From contig CM049400.1 of the NCBI GenBank assembly GCA_026929865.2, positions 28,967,501 through 29,031,500 on the forward strand: a stretch of 64,000 bases of DNA. Reading direction: 5' to 3'. This stretch comes from Hyperoplus lanceolatus (lineage: Eukaryota; Chordata; Actinopteri; Uranoscopiformes; Ammodytidae). Within the stretch, counting starts at the first letter, position 1. Every line of letters starts with the position of its first letter. The position numbers and the translations under genes are program-made. The notes beneath the pieces are model-generated. The model ran no database searches, was not told where the DNA came from, and worked only from the letters and a program-made list of their open reading frames with translations. Of this stretch, positions 12,707 to 24,354 are shown piece by piece.

Positions 12707-12893
12707 TCATTGTGTCACAATGACAAAGTCACCATCATCATCTTTCTGGCCATCTGAACTCTCATCAGTGGTGTCGTTAAGTGGAATTGAGATGTCACTC
12801 TCTTCTGAGCTACTGTAGACAATCACTTTCTTTTGGTGACCAGCGTATACAGCCATGCCACTGGCACAACTCTCAGAAATGTACTTTGCACTA
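12707..12893 (-). pseudogene. Putative transposase C-terminal remnant
   Basis: A minus-strand frame ending at 12707 reads KYISESCASGMAVYAG, then a Ser/Asp/Glu-rich tail containing VYSSSEESDISIPL and a final DDDGDFVIVTQ. An acidic tail with a GDFV-type ending is reminiscent of pogo-like transposases in fish, and its position just inside one TIR fits a transposase gene end. The frame upstream of about 12893 belongs to the inserted LINE tail, so the open frame that starts at 12931 is an artefact of that junction. The DDE catalytic region is absent. It could also be an unrelated acidic protein fragment. Confidence 0.4.
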
Positions 12894-13205
12894 GTTGCTC
12901 CGTGCTTGTGGAACCAACTGCCACCTGACAAATGTGATTCCCCCTACATTTCTGCCTTTAAATCAAGGCTCAAAACCCATATGTACACCCTGGTGTTTCC
13001 TCCCCATTAACCTCTGCACTACTTACTTACCTCTGCACTACTATCTGTGTTTATGTGGATGTATGGGCTTTACGTCTTTTATTTTGGTTATTGTTATTGT
13101 ACCTTCATTGTTTACCTACTGAATGCACTATGTACAGCACTTTGGACAGTGCAAACTGTCATAAATGTGCTTTTATAAATACATTTTACTTACTTACTTA
13201 CTTAT
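12888..13205 (+). repeat. LINE 3' end inside the nested element
   Basis: The frame 12894-13010 encodes VAPCLWNQLPPDKC, then YISAFKSRLKTHMY, and stops at TAA 13008-13010. The pattern AxxLWNxLPxxI...F+xxLKTHLF marks the very C-terminus of Rex1/L2-type fish LINE ORF2. About 195 bp of 3' UTR follow (GTACAGCACTTTGGACAGTG, then AAATGTGCTTTTATAAATA) and end in a (TTAC)n tail at 13185-13203. This is a short, 5'-truncated retrotransposon insertion that interrupts the pogo-like element. Confidence 0.75.
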
Positions 13206-14155
13206 AACTCACCCAGGCCCTTGCGCACAAATCACCCCATCCCCAGAATTTTGGATAATAGGCATGATGCAGCAATTTAGGGTTGACATTGTGCTAACTA
13301 TATAGACTCAAAGTGTAGCATACCAAAGCACTAAAACATGTGTCAAATGTTTTCAAACGTGTCTATAATTGTTCAGACACAATAATCAAAAAACCTTGAT
13401 CATGGAAATTTTACTTTGAAAGGCAAAACACAGTTTTTTGAGCTTAAATGTGCTTATATCTTATTCCTTGTGTCTCCCTTCTTTACAGGATGAGTCAAAT
13501 GGATGGCTCTTCTTAAATATGTGGTCACATTTCCAATTTCTTCCACGGTTTTCTAGAAACAAGGGGTTTTGCAACTTCCAAAACGCACAAATCACCCCAC
13601 CTTCCCCTATATATAATACCCTACACAGAAGAGACCCCTGCCCCCTCCCACTGTTAAAAAGTAACTAGTAACTTGTACTTTAAGTACATTTTAAATCAGC
13701 TACTTTTTCACTTTTACTTCGGTAGATTTTTAGACCAGTACTTTTACTTTTACTTGAGTAAAATTTCATCCAAGTAATCATACTTTTACTTGAGTAGAAT
13801 ATTTTTGTACTCTTTCCACCTCTGCTTTTTGCCAACAAGACAAACGTGACAAATGGGTTTCCCTATGTACAAGCTATCACGAGCAACACTTTGGCCTCAG
13901 ACCCTTGGAGATATTCTGCTCATGGCCTCTGAAGCACTGGCTCCATTTGTATTTATTTTTTTCATCAGCAGGGCGCCATCCATCCCCGGGGCTACTCGCC
14001 TGTCATCTTGCCCCACAGACAATGGCTTCCTGACAAGAGAGCTCCTTGTAAAATATGTTGCCACCCCCAATCTCCGTGCAATACAGGCAAACACATAACA
14101 GTATGTGCACAGCCAAACGCAAAGGTACCACACACGTGAACACATGAACGCAAAA

Positions 14156-14232
14156 CTGCACACACACACAAGCACACACACACACGCGCGCACGCACGCA
14201 CACGCACGCACACATATACACACACACACACC
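14156..14232. repeat. (CA)n / (CACG)n simple repeat
   Basis: A CA-dominated repeat with interspersed GCGCGCACGCACG units. Long minus-strand Cys/Val-rich frames across it (13897-14256) are products of the repeat and not genes. Confidence 0.93.
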
Positions 14233-14239
14233 TAATCTA

Positions 14240-16020
14240 ATCTGTCCCTGAATCAAATCCCACCCTTTTGTTTTTCAGACAGTAAAAGAGTGTGAGGGAA
14301 TGGTATTGGGAGTAGTATACACTGAAAAAGTAATCACTCTTTCAAACGGTTTTGGGGTCATCCCCCCACCCCACTCCTCACAAACACCACACCAATCTGA
14401 GGAGTAGGGAATATTTCAATCACTTTATAGCTGCTACCCTGGCTTTAGGAAATTGTTGACAGTCAAATCCATGTCGATTTGTTGAGTGATTGCATGCTGT
14501 GAAAGGTCTAATCTCATTTTCTCCTCATTTTCTGACTGCCTGTAAATGACGAGACATTACTTTTTGGCCTTTAGTGTCTTTTCCTTCTTTACAATGCAAT
14601 GTTGCATCATTTTGTGAATTCAATTTTAGATGAGTGGAATGGAAAGTCACCAATCATTTTTAAACTTTCCGCTGGAGAAGTGTCATTTCTTTCAACTGAT
14701 ACATGTACCTTGTCCATGGCCCTTACAAGATGAACAAATATGATTATCCCTTTACACTTCACGAAGGCTTCTCTTAAAAATGGAAAGGCGTTGGTGATGT
14801 CACACACATTACAATGCTTATAAAAGCCCAGCAGCTCTGGCTTATTTTCAAATGCCTGCACTCTTAATGCTTTTCATGCTTTTAATAATGTCACTAGAAG
14901 TTATGAGTCATCAAGAAAAGGATTAGGCAATGTATATGAGCTGCACTGCTAAGAAAAAAAACATGTTAGCAAAACCTGCTTCACACACTGGTCTGTACAT
15001 TGTGTAATTTGAAATAAATAAGAACTAGTAGTCTGGGTTAAAACAAATATGATAAAAGGAAGACAAGTGAAGACGGAGTATTTGCATATTTGAAGAGCTT
15101 TTGATAAAAAAAATTGAAAAAAGAAATACCTAGAATACTATAATAACTGTGTGTAAATAACTTCAGCCAGATTTAAAATGATCACAGGGGGACTTTATCA
15201 GCCTATATTGTGATTATTTTATGTTTGTTCTTGTTCTGTTGTTTATGCATCCAGTATGTATGAATCAGCGGATCCACACTATCTCACTATATATTATACT
15301 CAAAATCCATTTGGATGTATTGGCGTTTAACACTGATCACTGTATCCATTTGAATTGTATTGTGTTATCGTGTCAAATCATAGATTCACCCACCCGCTCT
15401 TGAACATTGCTATGCAACATGATGGACTGCCTCCAACTCGGTGGGAGTGTTTGTCATCTGCTGTACATTTCCACTGGGGCATCTAAAATTCATTACCTTT
15501 TAAACACAATTTGTTTTCTTTAGCAGAACATTTTCATACTAAGCAGACAGCTGACTATTGAAACCCCTCTCACATTTCAAAATATCTGAGCTTGCAAAAA
15601 GCTAATGGCTTGCATCTGATGCCTCATTTTGAACGAGGAGATGACTTGGACCAAGAATGTTCCCGTTCTGTCATTTTTCGTTTCTGAAGGCCAGCACCAT
15701 TAACCCCAACGCATTGATTTAAGCTCTAAGCAGACCTTGTAGCGACTTTTGTCTTTTTCCCGAAAATGTAGACTTTTATTTTATTGTATTCAAATACATT
15801 TTAACCTGTGTATTACCTCAATTGATATCTACATGTTCTAAAAGAAAATATGATGGGTTTGCAACCACATACATAGACACATTTTGATTTGTTGTAGCAT
15901 CTTTATTAACAACACAGTGCCAATGATCAAAGATATGGAAGAATGGTAACCATGTTCCAGGGATTAAATATCCCTTTATACTTCCTGAGCTATGCAATGT
16001 AGTTATATATACTGTAACAT
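14240..16020. other. Unannotated background, no gene seen
   Basis: Unique-looking, moderately AT-rich sequence with only short frames. Nothing recognised before the Tc1 left TIR at 16022. Confidence 0.5.
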
Positions 16021-16021
16021 A

Positions 16022-17623
16022 CACTCAACAAAAATATAAACGCAACACTTTTGTTTTTGCTCCCATTGTTCATGAGATGGACTTAAAGATCTAAAATTCA
16101 TTCCAGATACACAATATTACCATTTCTCTCAAACATTGTTCACAAATCTGTCTAAATGTGTGATAGTGAGCACTTCTGCTTTGCTGAGATAATCCATCCC
16201 ACCTCACAGTCCATCCCAGTGCACAGGTGTGCCTTAGACTGTCCACAATAAAAGGCCACCCTGAAATGTGTAGTTTTGTCTCACAGCAAAATGCCACAGA
16301 TGCCACAAGCATTGAGGGAGCGTGCAATTGGCAGGCTGACAGCAGGAATGTCAACCAGATCTGTTGCTCGTGCACTGAATGTTCATTTCTCCACCATAAG
16401 CCGTCACCAAAGGCGTTTCAGAGAATATGGCAGTACATCCAACCGGCCTCACAACCGCAGACCACGTGTAACCACACCAGCCCAGGACCTCCACATCCAG
16501 CAGGTTCACCTCCAAGATCGTCTGAGACCAGCCACTGAGACAGCTGCTGAAACAATTGGTTTGCATAATCAAACAATTTCTTCACAAACTGTCAGAAACC
16601 GTCTCAGGGAAGCTCAACTGCATGCTCGTCGTCCTCATCGGGGTCTTGACCTGACTTCAGCTCGTCACCGTAACAGACTTGAGTGGGCAAATGCTCACAT
16701 TTGATGGCGTCTGGCACGTTGGAGAGGTGTTCTCTGCACGGATGAATCTCGGCTTACATTGTTCAGGGCAGATGGCAGACAGCGTGTGTGGCGTCGTGTG
16801 GGTGAGCGCTTTGCTGATGTCAATGTTGTGGATCGAGTGGCCCATGGTGGTGGTGGGGTTATGGTATGGGCAGGCATCTGTTATGGACGAAGAACACAGG
16901 TGCATTTTATTGATGGCATTTTGAATGTACAGAGATACCGTGATGAGATCCTGAGGCCCATTGCTGTGCCATACATCCATGAACATCACCTCACGTTTCA
17001 ACAAGATAATGCACGGCCCTATGTTGCAAGGATCTGTACACAATTCTTGGAAGCTGGAAATGTCCCAGTTCTTGCATGGCCAGCATACTCACCGGACATG
17101 TCACCCATTGAGCATGTTTGGGATGTTCTTGACCGGCGTATACGACAGTGTGCACCACTTCCCACTAATATCCAGCAACTTCGCACAGCAATTGAAGAGG
17201 AGTGGACCAACATTCCACAGGCCACAATTGACAATCTGATAAACTCTATGCGAAGAAGATGTGTTGCACTGCATGAGGCAAATGGTGGTCACACCAGATA
17301 CTGACTGGTTCTGAGTCCCCAGACCCCAAATAAAGCAAAAAAATGCACATTTCAGAGTGGCGTTTTATTGTGGACAGTCTAAGGCACACCTGTGCACTAA
17401 TCATGATGTCAGATCAGCATCTTGATGTGGCACACCTGGGAGGTGGGATGGATTATCTCAGCAAAGCAGAAGTGCTCACTATCACACATTTAGACAGATT
17501 TGTGAACAATGTTTGAGAGAAATGGTAATATTGTGTATCTGGAATGAATTTTAGATCTTTAAGTCCATCTCTTGAAAAATGGGAGCAAAAACAAAAGTGT
17601 GGCGTTTATATTTTTGTTGAGTG
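16022..17623 (+). mobile_element. Complete Tc1-like element, copy A
   Basis: The ends read CACTCAACAAAAATATAAAC and its inverse complement, flanked by TA on both sides (16020-16021 and 17624-17625), the target duplication of Tc1/mariner elements. The TIRs are long: homology between the two ends spans at least 190 bp. It continues to the CTGAAATGTG block just outside the gene, although the left arm lacks roughly 40 bp (around 16211) present in the right arm. The element is 1602 bp with one plus-strand transposase gene. Structure at both ends looks intact; the gene carries a nonsense codon, so the copy could only be moved in trans. Confidence 0.96.
16276..17304 (+). pseudogene. Tc1 transposase with one nonsense codon
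   Basis: The gene encodes a DD34E transposase that binds the TIRs through an N-terminal paired HTH region and cuts and pastes the element at TA. It spans 343 codons including the stop and stays in one frame; only codon 143 (TGA, 16702-16704) interrupts it. The other copy has CGA (Arg) there, so a C-to-T change at a CpG explains it. The N-terminal HTH (LTAGMSTRSVARALNVHFST) and the GRPR-like RRPR are present, as are the catalytic D in CTDES, D in QQDNARP and E in SPIEHVW. Other differences from copy B include F154C, F160L and H249Y. Confidence 0.95.
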
Positions 17624-17625
17624 TA

Positions 17626-20600
17626 GTTATCCATACATTCAGCAATGCACTCAACAGTGTGGGACTCACAATGGAAAAACAGAGAAACAGCATGTATTCT
17701 TCTTCATCAACAAATCCTGGCACCTGCATTACACCACTGACGAGCACGCATGGCTTTATGCAACTTTATTCACATATGCAGTGGTACTTACCAGGACCTG
17801 TAAATGGACTTTGATTGGCTTTAAAATTGTCTGCGTCCGTTCCTCCTGTATTATGTACTCATCGCTCATGTAATAATGTTTCCCTGAAGTTGAAGTCATT
17901 TTCTTGAATTATCTCCACCATAATATCTCTCAGCATGAATCACAAACTCCCACTTATGCGCGGGTCACACAGACCTCCAGTCACAGTGACTATACTGTAT
18001 TAGTACTCTATAATACTTTTAATATACTATAATAGTGAGCAGCTGCAAAATCCAATATTGTTTGGACTATATTGGACCCCTCAGGGTGCTATTATAGGCT
18101 TTCTACTATATTATAATACATTGTAATGTGCCCCTCTGAGAATGTGCACGTAAATTAGTATTTATTATCTTGATTGCATTTTCATCTTTATCCCTGAATA
18201 TATTTCTCTGACCTTCTCTGAAGTTCTACCAGCTGCTATCTGAGTTTATCACAACACCGCATGGTGCATGGCTTATTAATCATAATGATTCAAATGAAAA
18301 CAAAAATCCCCAGTTCTGTCTTGTTTGATTTACAACAATACCCATTCCAGCACGGACAACCCGCTGTGATCCAAAGTCTGTCAGGAACGCAGTCAAACAG
18401 AGCTGCATCTGCCCACATTCGGTGAAAAACGTTGAGAACACAAACCAGTAGGATTTACTAGATTGAGGACAAAATGTTTTCTTTAATCACTCGGAGGGAA
18501 TTCAAAATTTAAGGAATAACCAAAAGTGTTAAAGTAAAGTATTTTGGCTTGAATTGCTTCCCCACCAAATAAAATAACAATGTTGGTGCTTTATTGGGCT
18601 CCAACAAAGCAATGTTCTTCTTAATTATTCCAATCACAGGTAGTTCAGGGGCCAGAACCTTAGCTACACAACCTCATGTTAGTCACTAGCTCCTGACACT
18701 TCCAAGTCCAAAAGTGTGTTGATTTTTTGGCCTGAAATCTGATCTAACTAAAGGGCAGAAGCTATATTCACGTCACATCCATGCTGCCTTAACCTTATTC
18801 ATAGAAGTGTCAAAGAACTAAAATGCTGAGTTTGCTGAATAAATCAATGATACGCAAGTTACGTTTTTTTGTTTTGTTTTTTGACATAGCTGCTGTCTTA
18901 CAACCTTTAGGGGATTCTTGCAGAGTTCCCTCTCTTATCACAAACCCTTTTTCCCGAGCATAAGGGCGCAGCAGGATGAAATATGTTATCATAACAGTGT
19001 CATTTCTCTCTAGCTTGTTTCCAGTTTACAGACTAGATAATACAGCCATGATCCAACAGCAATTTCACAGGAGCAAGGAGTCGCCAGTTTCCGCAGAGCA
19101 AACCGGCAATAGCAAATACATCCATTTAACCTCTTCAACCTGTGTCTAACCTAAAGAGGCAAATGGTACATGTTTGGGCATATATACACGTGACCGCTCA
19201 CACACGCACAGCCAGGCAAAAAACATGTGGAGAGGTTGGATACAAGGTATATTGTCCTACTTGGTCCGACTGTGTGGGGGGTCGCAGAAAGGCAGTTATT
19301 GTATGGGAAAACACACTAAAGTACAAAAACAGCAGTGGTAAATAAAACAAGTGGTGCACAAACAAGCAAAGGAAATGGCAGGTGCATGACTGTGAAATGC
19401 ACAATATATTTGTTTCTATTTACAAATGAAACACTTGCTTTGATTGGTTGGTTCTTTCCTGTTTTCATTGAGTGTATACGATGATGTCACAGGATATTGG
19501 TTAGGCCGGTAGGTGCAGACCCAATCATAGACTCGGCCTCAAAACAGGTGAAGTTGATGTAAATAGATTGTACACTCAACTTAGTGGAAACGTGGACAAC
19601 GGTGCTTCACAGTAAACAGGCAATCACTAATGAACACTTGACACTACACACAGTTGTATAGTGGGAAAAGCCAATGTAGCTGTAATTACCGGCTTAACTG
19701 TTCTAATGTATGGGAAGGCTGGCAATTGCAAGCGGGAGGCAAGAGTGGAAGCAGAAGGACACTGCAGTAGGTTTTAGCTCAAATTTAGTTTGTTTCTTCA
19801 TATGTACATTTCACTAGGAGCTACATTATGTGCTGTGGTTTATTGATGCCCGGTTAGGCTTATTCTTTGGAGTATTTTATTTTCTATATTTGTTTGCAGC
19901 AACATACATGTATTCATTCTTTCTACATTCACATGTATCATTGCATTTGGATAAACATAATCATTGGCTATAAAAGTGTTGTCAACCCTCTGAGAAATAG
20001 GTTTGAAAATACACGCTTTATGTTAAAGAAAATGCAATACATTTAGCGTTTTTATTTGGCTTGTATGTTGCCATCATAGTTTCAAAATCAGTGAATCTGA
20101 CATTAAGTGCATGACTTCCTGTGAGTATAAAATCGGGAGCCTCATTGTTCTATTCTGTGAGTTGAAGCATTCTAAAGTAATAGCTCAAGCGGTACATGCA
20201 TGCAGTCAAATATTAAAGCCTTTCGCCATAGGAGGCTCCACAGCATGCGTGGACCGTTCCCTGCAATAGAAAAGCTATTAATATAATAGCAGGTGACTTC
20301 TGCCGCACAAGGAGAACCCTGCAGTGTTACATTTAATTTATAGAAATATAGCTGACACTGATGAGTGGAACCATGATTGAAGATTAATAGCATTCCAAAA
20401 GTGAGGTGGGGCAGCGATGTAACTACTCAGCCTGTTCCTGTTCCAGCAATGGTGCAAAGGGTATTAGAGTCCCAGTCGGAATTTCAAAGCAAGTTCATCC
20501 AATTAAAAAAATATATAAATATATTATTCACCACATATGTTGGACTCTGCCTGTTGGAAGTTTGAGCAAAAAGGTGCACTGGCATGCATTATCCCCCCCT

Positions 20601-20705
20601 CCCCCCAAAGATAAATGAAATACTGATATAGTTACGTTAATTAAAGTTACGTTACTTTATTAGTCAATTGTTGGTTAAATTGAAATTTGTCTTTTCGCAT
20701 ATCCC
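17626..20705. other. Unannotated background, no gene seen
   Basis: No gene or dated repeat is recognised. A strongly AT-rich patch with TATAATAC/CTATAATA motifs lies at 17995-18130. The bases beginning at 19571 (TACACTCAACTTAG) only briefly resemble a Tc1 terminus and are not one. Confidence 0.5.
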
Positions 20706-20709
20706 CTCT

Positions 20710-20945
20710 CAAGTTACCACACTTCAGAGGGGGTCAGAGCGCAGGGTCAGCCGAAGTACAGCTCACCTGGAGCAGTTTTGGGGTTAAGTGTCTTGCTCAA
20801 GAACACAATGGTAGAGATGGTGGGCACCGTAGATGTAATACCAGCCTCTGCTAGTTTTAGCTCTGATCCCTCCTGTCCGGTGCCGGGGATCGAACCAGCA
20901 ACCTTATGGTTACTGGTCGGCCACCTGTCCTCTATCCAACATCAT
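20710..20945 (-). repeat. Degraded tRNA-derived SINE-like repeat
   Basis: Same general family as 1946-2165 and same orientation. It contains plus-strand text GGGGTTAAGTGTCTTGCTCA and, at about 20880, CGGTGCCGGGGATCGAACC, the inverse complement of a clear Pol III box B (GGTTCGATCCC). The tRNA-like head lies to the right of it (GGTTACTGGTCGGCC). The LINE-like tail at the left end is missing or beyond recognition. No TSD found. Confidence 0.55.
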
Positions 20946-20949
20946 ACGA

Positions 20950-23930
20950 AAAGCAGGAAAGACAGCAGTCATGAATAATTTAATTTTTTTGTGAAAGGAC
21001 TTTCAAGTATGAGTAAAATGTCAATAATAATCCTCAATGAAACATTAAAACTATCAAGTAATGGACACATAGAATACATGTTTTGTCAATACAAAAATCC
21101 TTGTGATTGAACACACCCAATCAGACCAAAGTACAGGATTATCTCACAAAGCAGGTCAATACAATGGCTGTGACTTTAAAAAAAAAATCTGTGTATAGTC
21201 CAGTTAGTCTAATCAACTGTATGTGCCATGGTCAATGTCATGTTAAGTCTCCCAGCAAACAGAATACCAGTAGAAATATACCACACCCTCAAAAGGGTCG
21301 ATTCTTATCTTACTTGTGAGTGCCTCAGACATTCCCTGGATTTGTGACTCAGCACTAATCGACAAATCGCTTTTCTTTCTCTGCCAATGTCCTCCCCCAA
21401 AATGATGCAGACATGCCATAACTCAACCTCACTTAGCCAATCTGGGAAAATTTGATCGACTAAGAGGGTTACGACCGTCCAGTTTCAGAAGTATTGACCT
21501 TTAATTACCCTGCTTCATCAGACCAATTAGTTTAAATACCAAAACAGTGTGCCAATATTTATCATCCTAGCATGATTCATCAAATCAGGGCATTTTTTCT
21601 TCGACACCATTTATGGGTTGATTACCCCTGTTGTGTATTCAAAAACCTTCAATTTGGTCGCTTTCTCTGTGTATTTGGAACCTAGTCTTGTAAAAATATG
21701 AAGATGTATCACCCTGGACTGTGTTGATGCTATTTGAAAAGCATAGTGCACATTACCTGTTTATGTTTGACAAACAAGTGAAGTAACACAGGCACAATCA
21801 TCAATAGTCGACGGGGACAGGGACAATGGTGTGACTCTGTGGGACAATTCTATATGGGTATGACTGTGCTTTAGGTGCTTCAAACTAGACCAGAGTGTTC
21901 TAGTTGATGGCTGTAGTCAAAGAGGGACTTGACGCAGCGTTGGCTGGAATTTCAGTATTGAAGGTGAGACACAGGCCACCACTGATACCAGAGCCAATAA
22001 ACACTTGCTGCTCCCAGCTTGATGAAAAAGCAATGCCACGGGGAAGCAGCAGGATAAAAAGGCCTTCTGAACGATTGATAGGGCCAAGGTGGGCTCAGCA
22101 AAGTGTGTGCAATGCCACATGGTGTGTTGCCCTGTACTAACAGTGGTTTATGGTGTATTTCAGTTGTAAAAAAAATCTTATTATTGCTGTGTGATTCCGT
22201 TCCTCCAACAAATGCAATGGTACGTAAGTCTTCCATTTTGTTTTACACTCGTCAGAAGAAGCTCAATACTGTTGCTGATCTTAAAGGCAATTGACAATGT
22301 GCAGCACAGAGTAGGCTTTTCCTGTTTAAATGTCAAACCAGTAGTTTTGTGACATTAAGGCTTGCCTCATGTAGATGCACCGTGTTGTTGTAATTACTAA
22401 GAATTCCTCATGGGGGCAACATACGTTACACACTATAGCTTTAACTGACAGATGAATGACGCTATTGTTTACCATTATTATAAACAGACCCTTAAAAGGA
22501 TCAACACAAATTAAAGGAATTAATGTAGTCTCACTCCAACTGCTTATTGAAAGTGGGGCATCCTTGTGGCCTGGGGATTATGGTGCCGTGAGCATGTATG
22601 CATTGTGGCAGACTGAGAAAATACAAAATGCAATTTAGTTTTTGGTTGATCAAACGGTATTTGTTTAGGATTGGGTCCACACTTAGAAGAGAGTATCTAT
22701 TTATGGGTGCACTACTCTGCATTAAGTGGGAGTCAAAGTAAGGCTGAATACCATCTGCTTCAGGAAAGCTCTCAGTTACATTGTTACGCTTATATTTTTT
22801 ACCTTTCATATTCATGACATTATGTGGCTAAGGTCGCAGGAAGGTTTTAAAAAGAAAAAAAAATCGGTCCCTTCCCATTCCTGTCAGTGGAATGGGAATT
22901 GTTTTTACTGTTAATGTAAGAGGAATATCTTTCTGTCGCACAATGGTCTATACATTACCAGTGAAAGGACTGCTGCTCCAGAATTAAAAAAAATAATTTG
23001 TGTCTTTATTTGTAACTCTATTAATATCTTTAATAAATGTTGTGCCGTGTCGTGATATGCCTGAATAGTAAGGACTGTGTGAGTGAGGCAGAACACTATT
23101 CAATTTGTTTTGTTATTACTGTGCACACATTTCAAAAAGGAGGATTGGAACAACATGGGTTTATAAATAGAGTAGAGATGTGGAACTATAAATATTTACA
23201 CTGGTCACTGTGATCTTGATAGGTGGGCATCAAAATAGTTGTGCTGAATTACATTAAATTAATAATATTAAAAAATGTCCATGCACGGTTCAACATTGAG
23301 TATGCGGTTATTGAACTTTAGAGGCTGAACATGTCCTTCATCCTGCAGCTCTACCATTGTGTACCTCAGATGTTTATACCCGAGTACCGTGGCTCCACAC
23401 TGAACATCCACTGAAGCCTTTTAATGGCCGAGCCAATTTTTAAAAGTGACCCTGTAATTAATCTCTGCTTCCCAGATAGAGCAGAACATATTTAATTCTT
23501 CTACCACCTTTTGTAGACTCGCCTCTTGCACCACCGGAAGGTCTAAATGGGACCTTGCAATGACATTTTGCACAGCCCCCTTGAGTCCTACTTAGCACTT
23601 CCCGATTAGGGCCTATTGACACAATGTTGTGGCATGAAAGAGCTTCGAGACAAACAGTCTGCATAATTGCTTTTGTAAGGGACCCTCTTTTGAAGGTCTA
23701 GAGGGTCCTAATGTAATTCCCATGATAGTGCCATTATCTAACATTGCTTTCACCTTCCCACTGTGTTATGCTCCGAGCGGCGAGTAATCGTGGGTAGAGG
23801 GGAAGAGATTAGAAGGGCCCCGGTCTGCGATCACCTTGATGCGTCTCTCTTGCAAATGTGATACATTGCCCTTCACTCTCTTTCAATGATCCCGTTTACA
23901 CATCATTAAAGCCCCTTTGGCTTGAACTCT
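20950..23930. other. Unannotated background, no gene seen
   Basis: Only short frames with no recognisable domain. The part 23400-23930 has a more balanced composition than its neighbours and no repeat signature, so it is a candidate for conserved non-coding DNA, which cannot be tested here. Confidence 0.45.
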
Positions 23931-23940
23931 AGTGTAGCAC

Positions 23941-24350
23941 CAGGGCCGTCCATAAGAGGGAGGAAGTGGGGAAGCTTTCTAGGGCCCAGCCAATAAAGGG
24001 CGGCCCATGATCTTTGGAGGCCAAGAACCTAACTAAGCTACACTTCATTTAGAACCAAAGTATTTACTATATGTATTGTTACTGCATGAAATATATCCTA
24101 TTTTATCTTGTTAACCAAACTAACAATATGAGTCTGGCTTTTGCAGCTAGTTTTTGAGGTCAAGCTAGCATTGTATGTTCGTCATTTTGTCTTGAACTTC
24201 ATAATTAATAAGATAGATAGTCTCTCTCCAAACACATGTACTGTATGTGTTTATATAGGAGTGAACACATGCTCACACAAAGCGTGAGTGTAGGGGGGCC
24301 CATATACTGGACCTTTTCAGGGGGCCCAGTCAATTGAATGGGCGGGCCTG
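23941..24350. mobile_element. Probable short non-autonomous TIR element
   Basis: The left end reads CAGGGCCGTCCATAAGAGGG. The right end, inverted, reads CAGGCCCGCCCATTCAATTG. Both continue into GGGCCCA blocks, so the ends form imperfect TIRs. The flanks TGTAGCAC and TGATGGCAC could be a mutated 8-bp duplication. Length about 410 bp, no coding capacity. A CAGGGCCG terminus with an 8-bp target fits a hAT-derived MITE, but the ends are diverged. Confidence 0.5.
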
Positions 24351-24354
24351 TGAT

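Larger units (their letters stand above)
12478..13613. mobile_element. Nested TIR element, probably pogo/Tc1-mariner group
   Basis: The left end TATATAGGGGAAGGTGGGGT continues as GATTTGTGC. The right end is its exact inverted copy over about 29 bp (GCACAAATC... to ...CCTTCCCCTATATA). The outermost TATATA makes a TA duplication likely but ambiguous. The core GCACAAATCACCCCA recurs internally at 12670 and 13224 and in the opposite sense at 12690. The element lies inside the hAT-like element 11234-13824 and is itself interrupted by a LINE tail. A minus-strand acidic protein tail (12707-12893) could be the end of its transposase. The superfamily assignment is inference from the TA-like target and that tail. 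Confidence 0.75.
11234..13824. mobile_element. hAT-like DNA transposon carrying nested insertions
   Basis: The element begins CAGGGGTGTAAAG and ends CTCTTTCCACCTCTG, whose inverted complement is CAGAGGTGGAAAGAG. The termini match as imperfect TIRs. They are flanked by a perfect 8-bp duplication, CTTTTTGC at 11226-11233 and 13825-13832. The subterminal parts are full of variants of ACTTTTACTTGAGTA and TGTACTTTAAGTA on both sides, typical of the teleost hAT families with CAGAGGTGG ends. About 1136 bp in the middle is a younger TIR element (12478-13613), so the host copy is about 1.45 kb long. A start-like patch at 11691-11890 is open but shows no definite transposase domain. Confidence 0.88.

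Noticed and set aside
12707..12931. Whole 74-codon minus-strand frame as one gene
   Set aside because: Its first part is antisense to the inserted LINE C-terminus. Only the last approximately 60 codons could belong to a transposase.
13897..14256. Overlapping minus-strand frames of 74-119 codons rich in Cys and Val
   Set aside because: They are translations of the CA/CACG simple repeat and have no non-repeat domain.
17995..18130. TATAATAC-rich patch as a promoter cluster or origin
   Set aside because: Low-complexity AT DNA explains it; nothing else points to a function.
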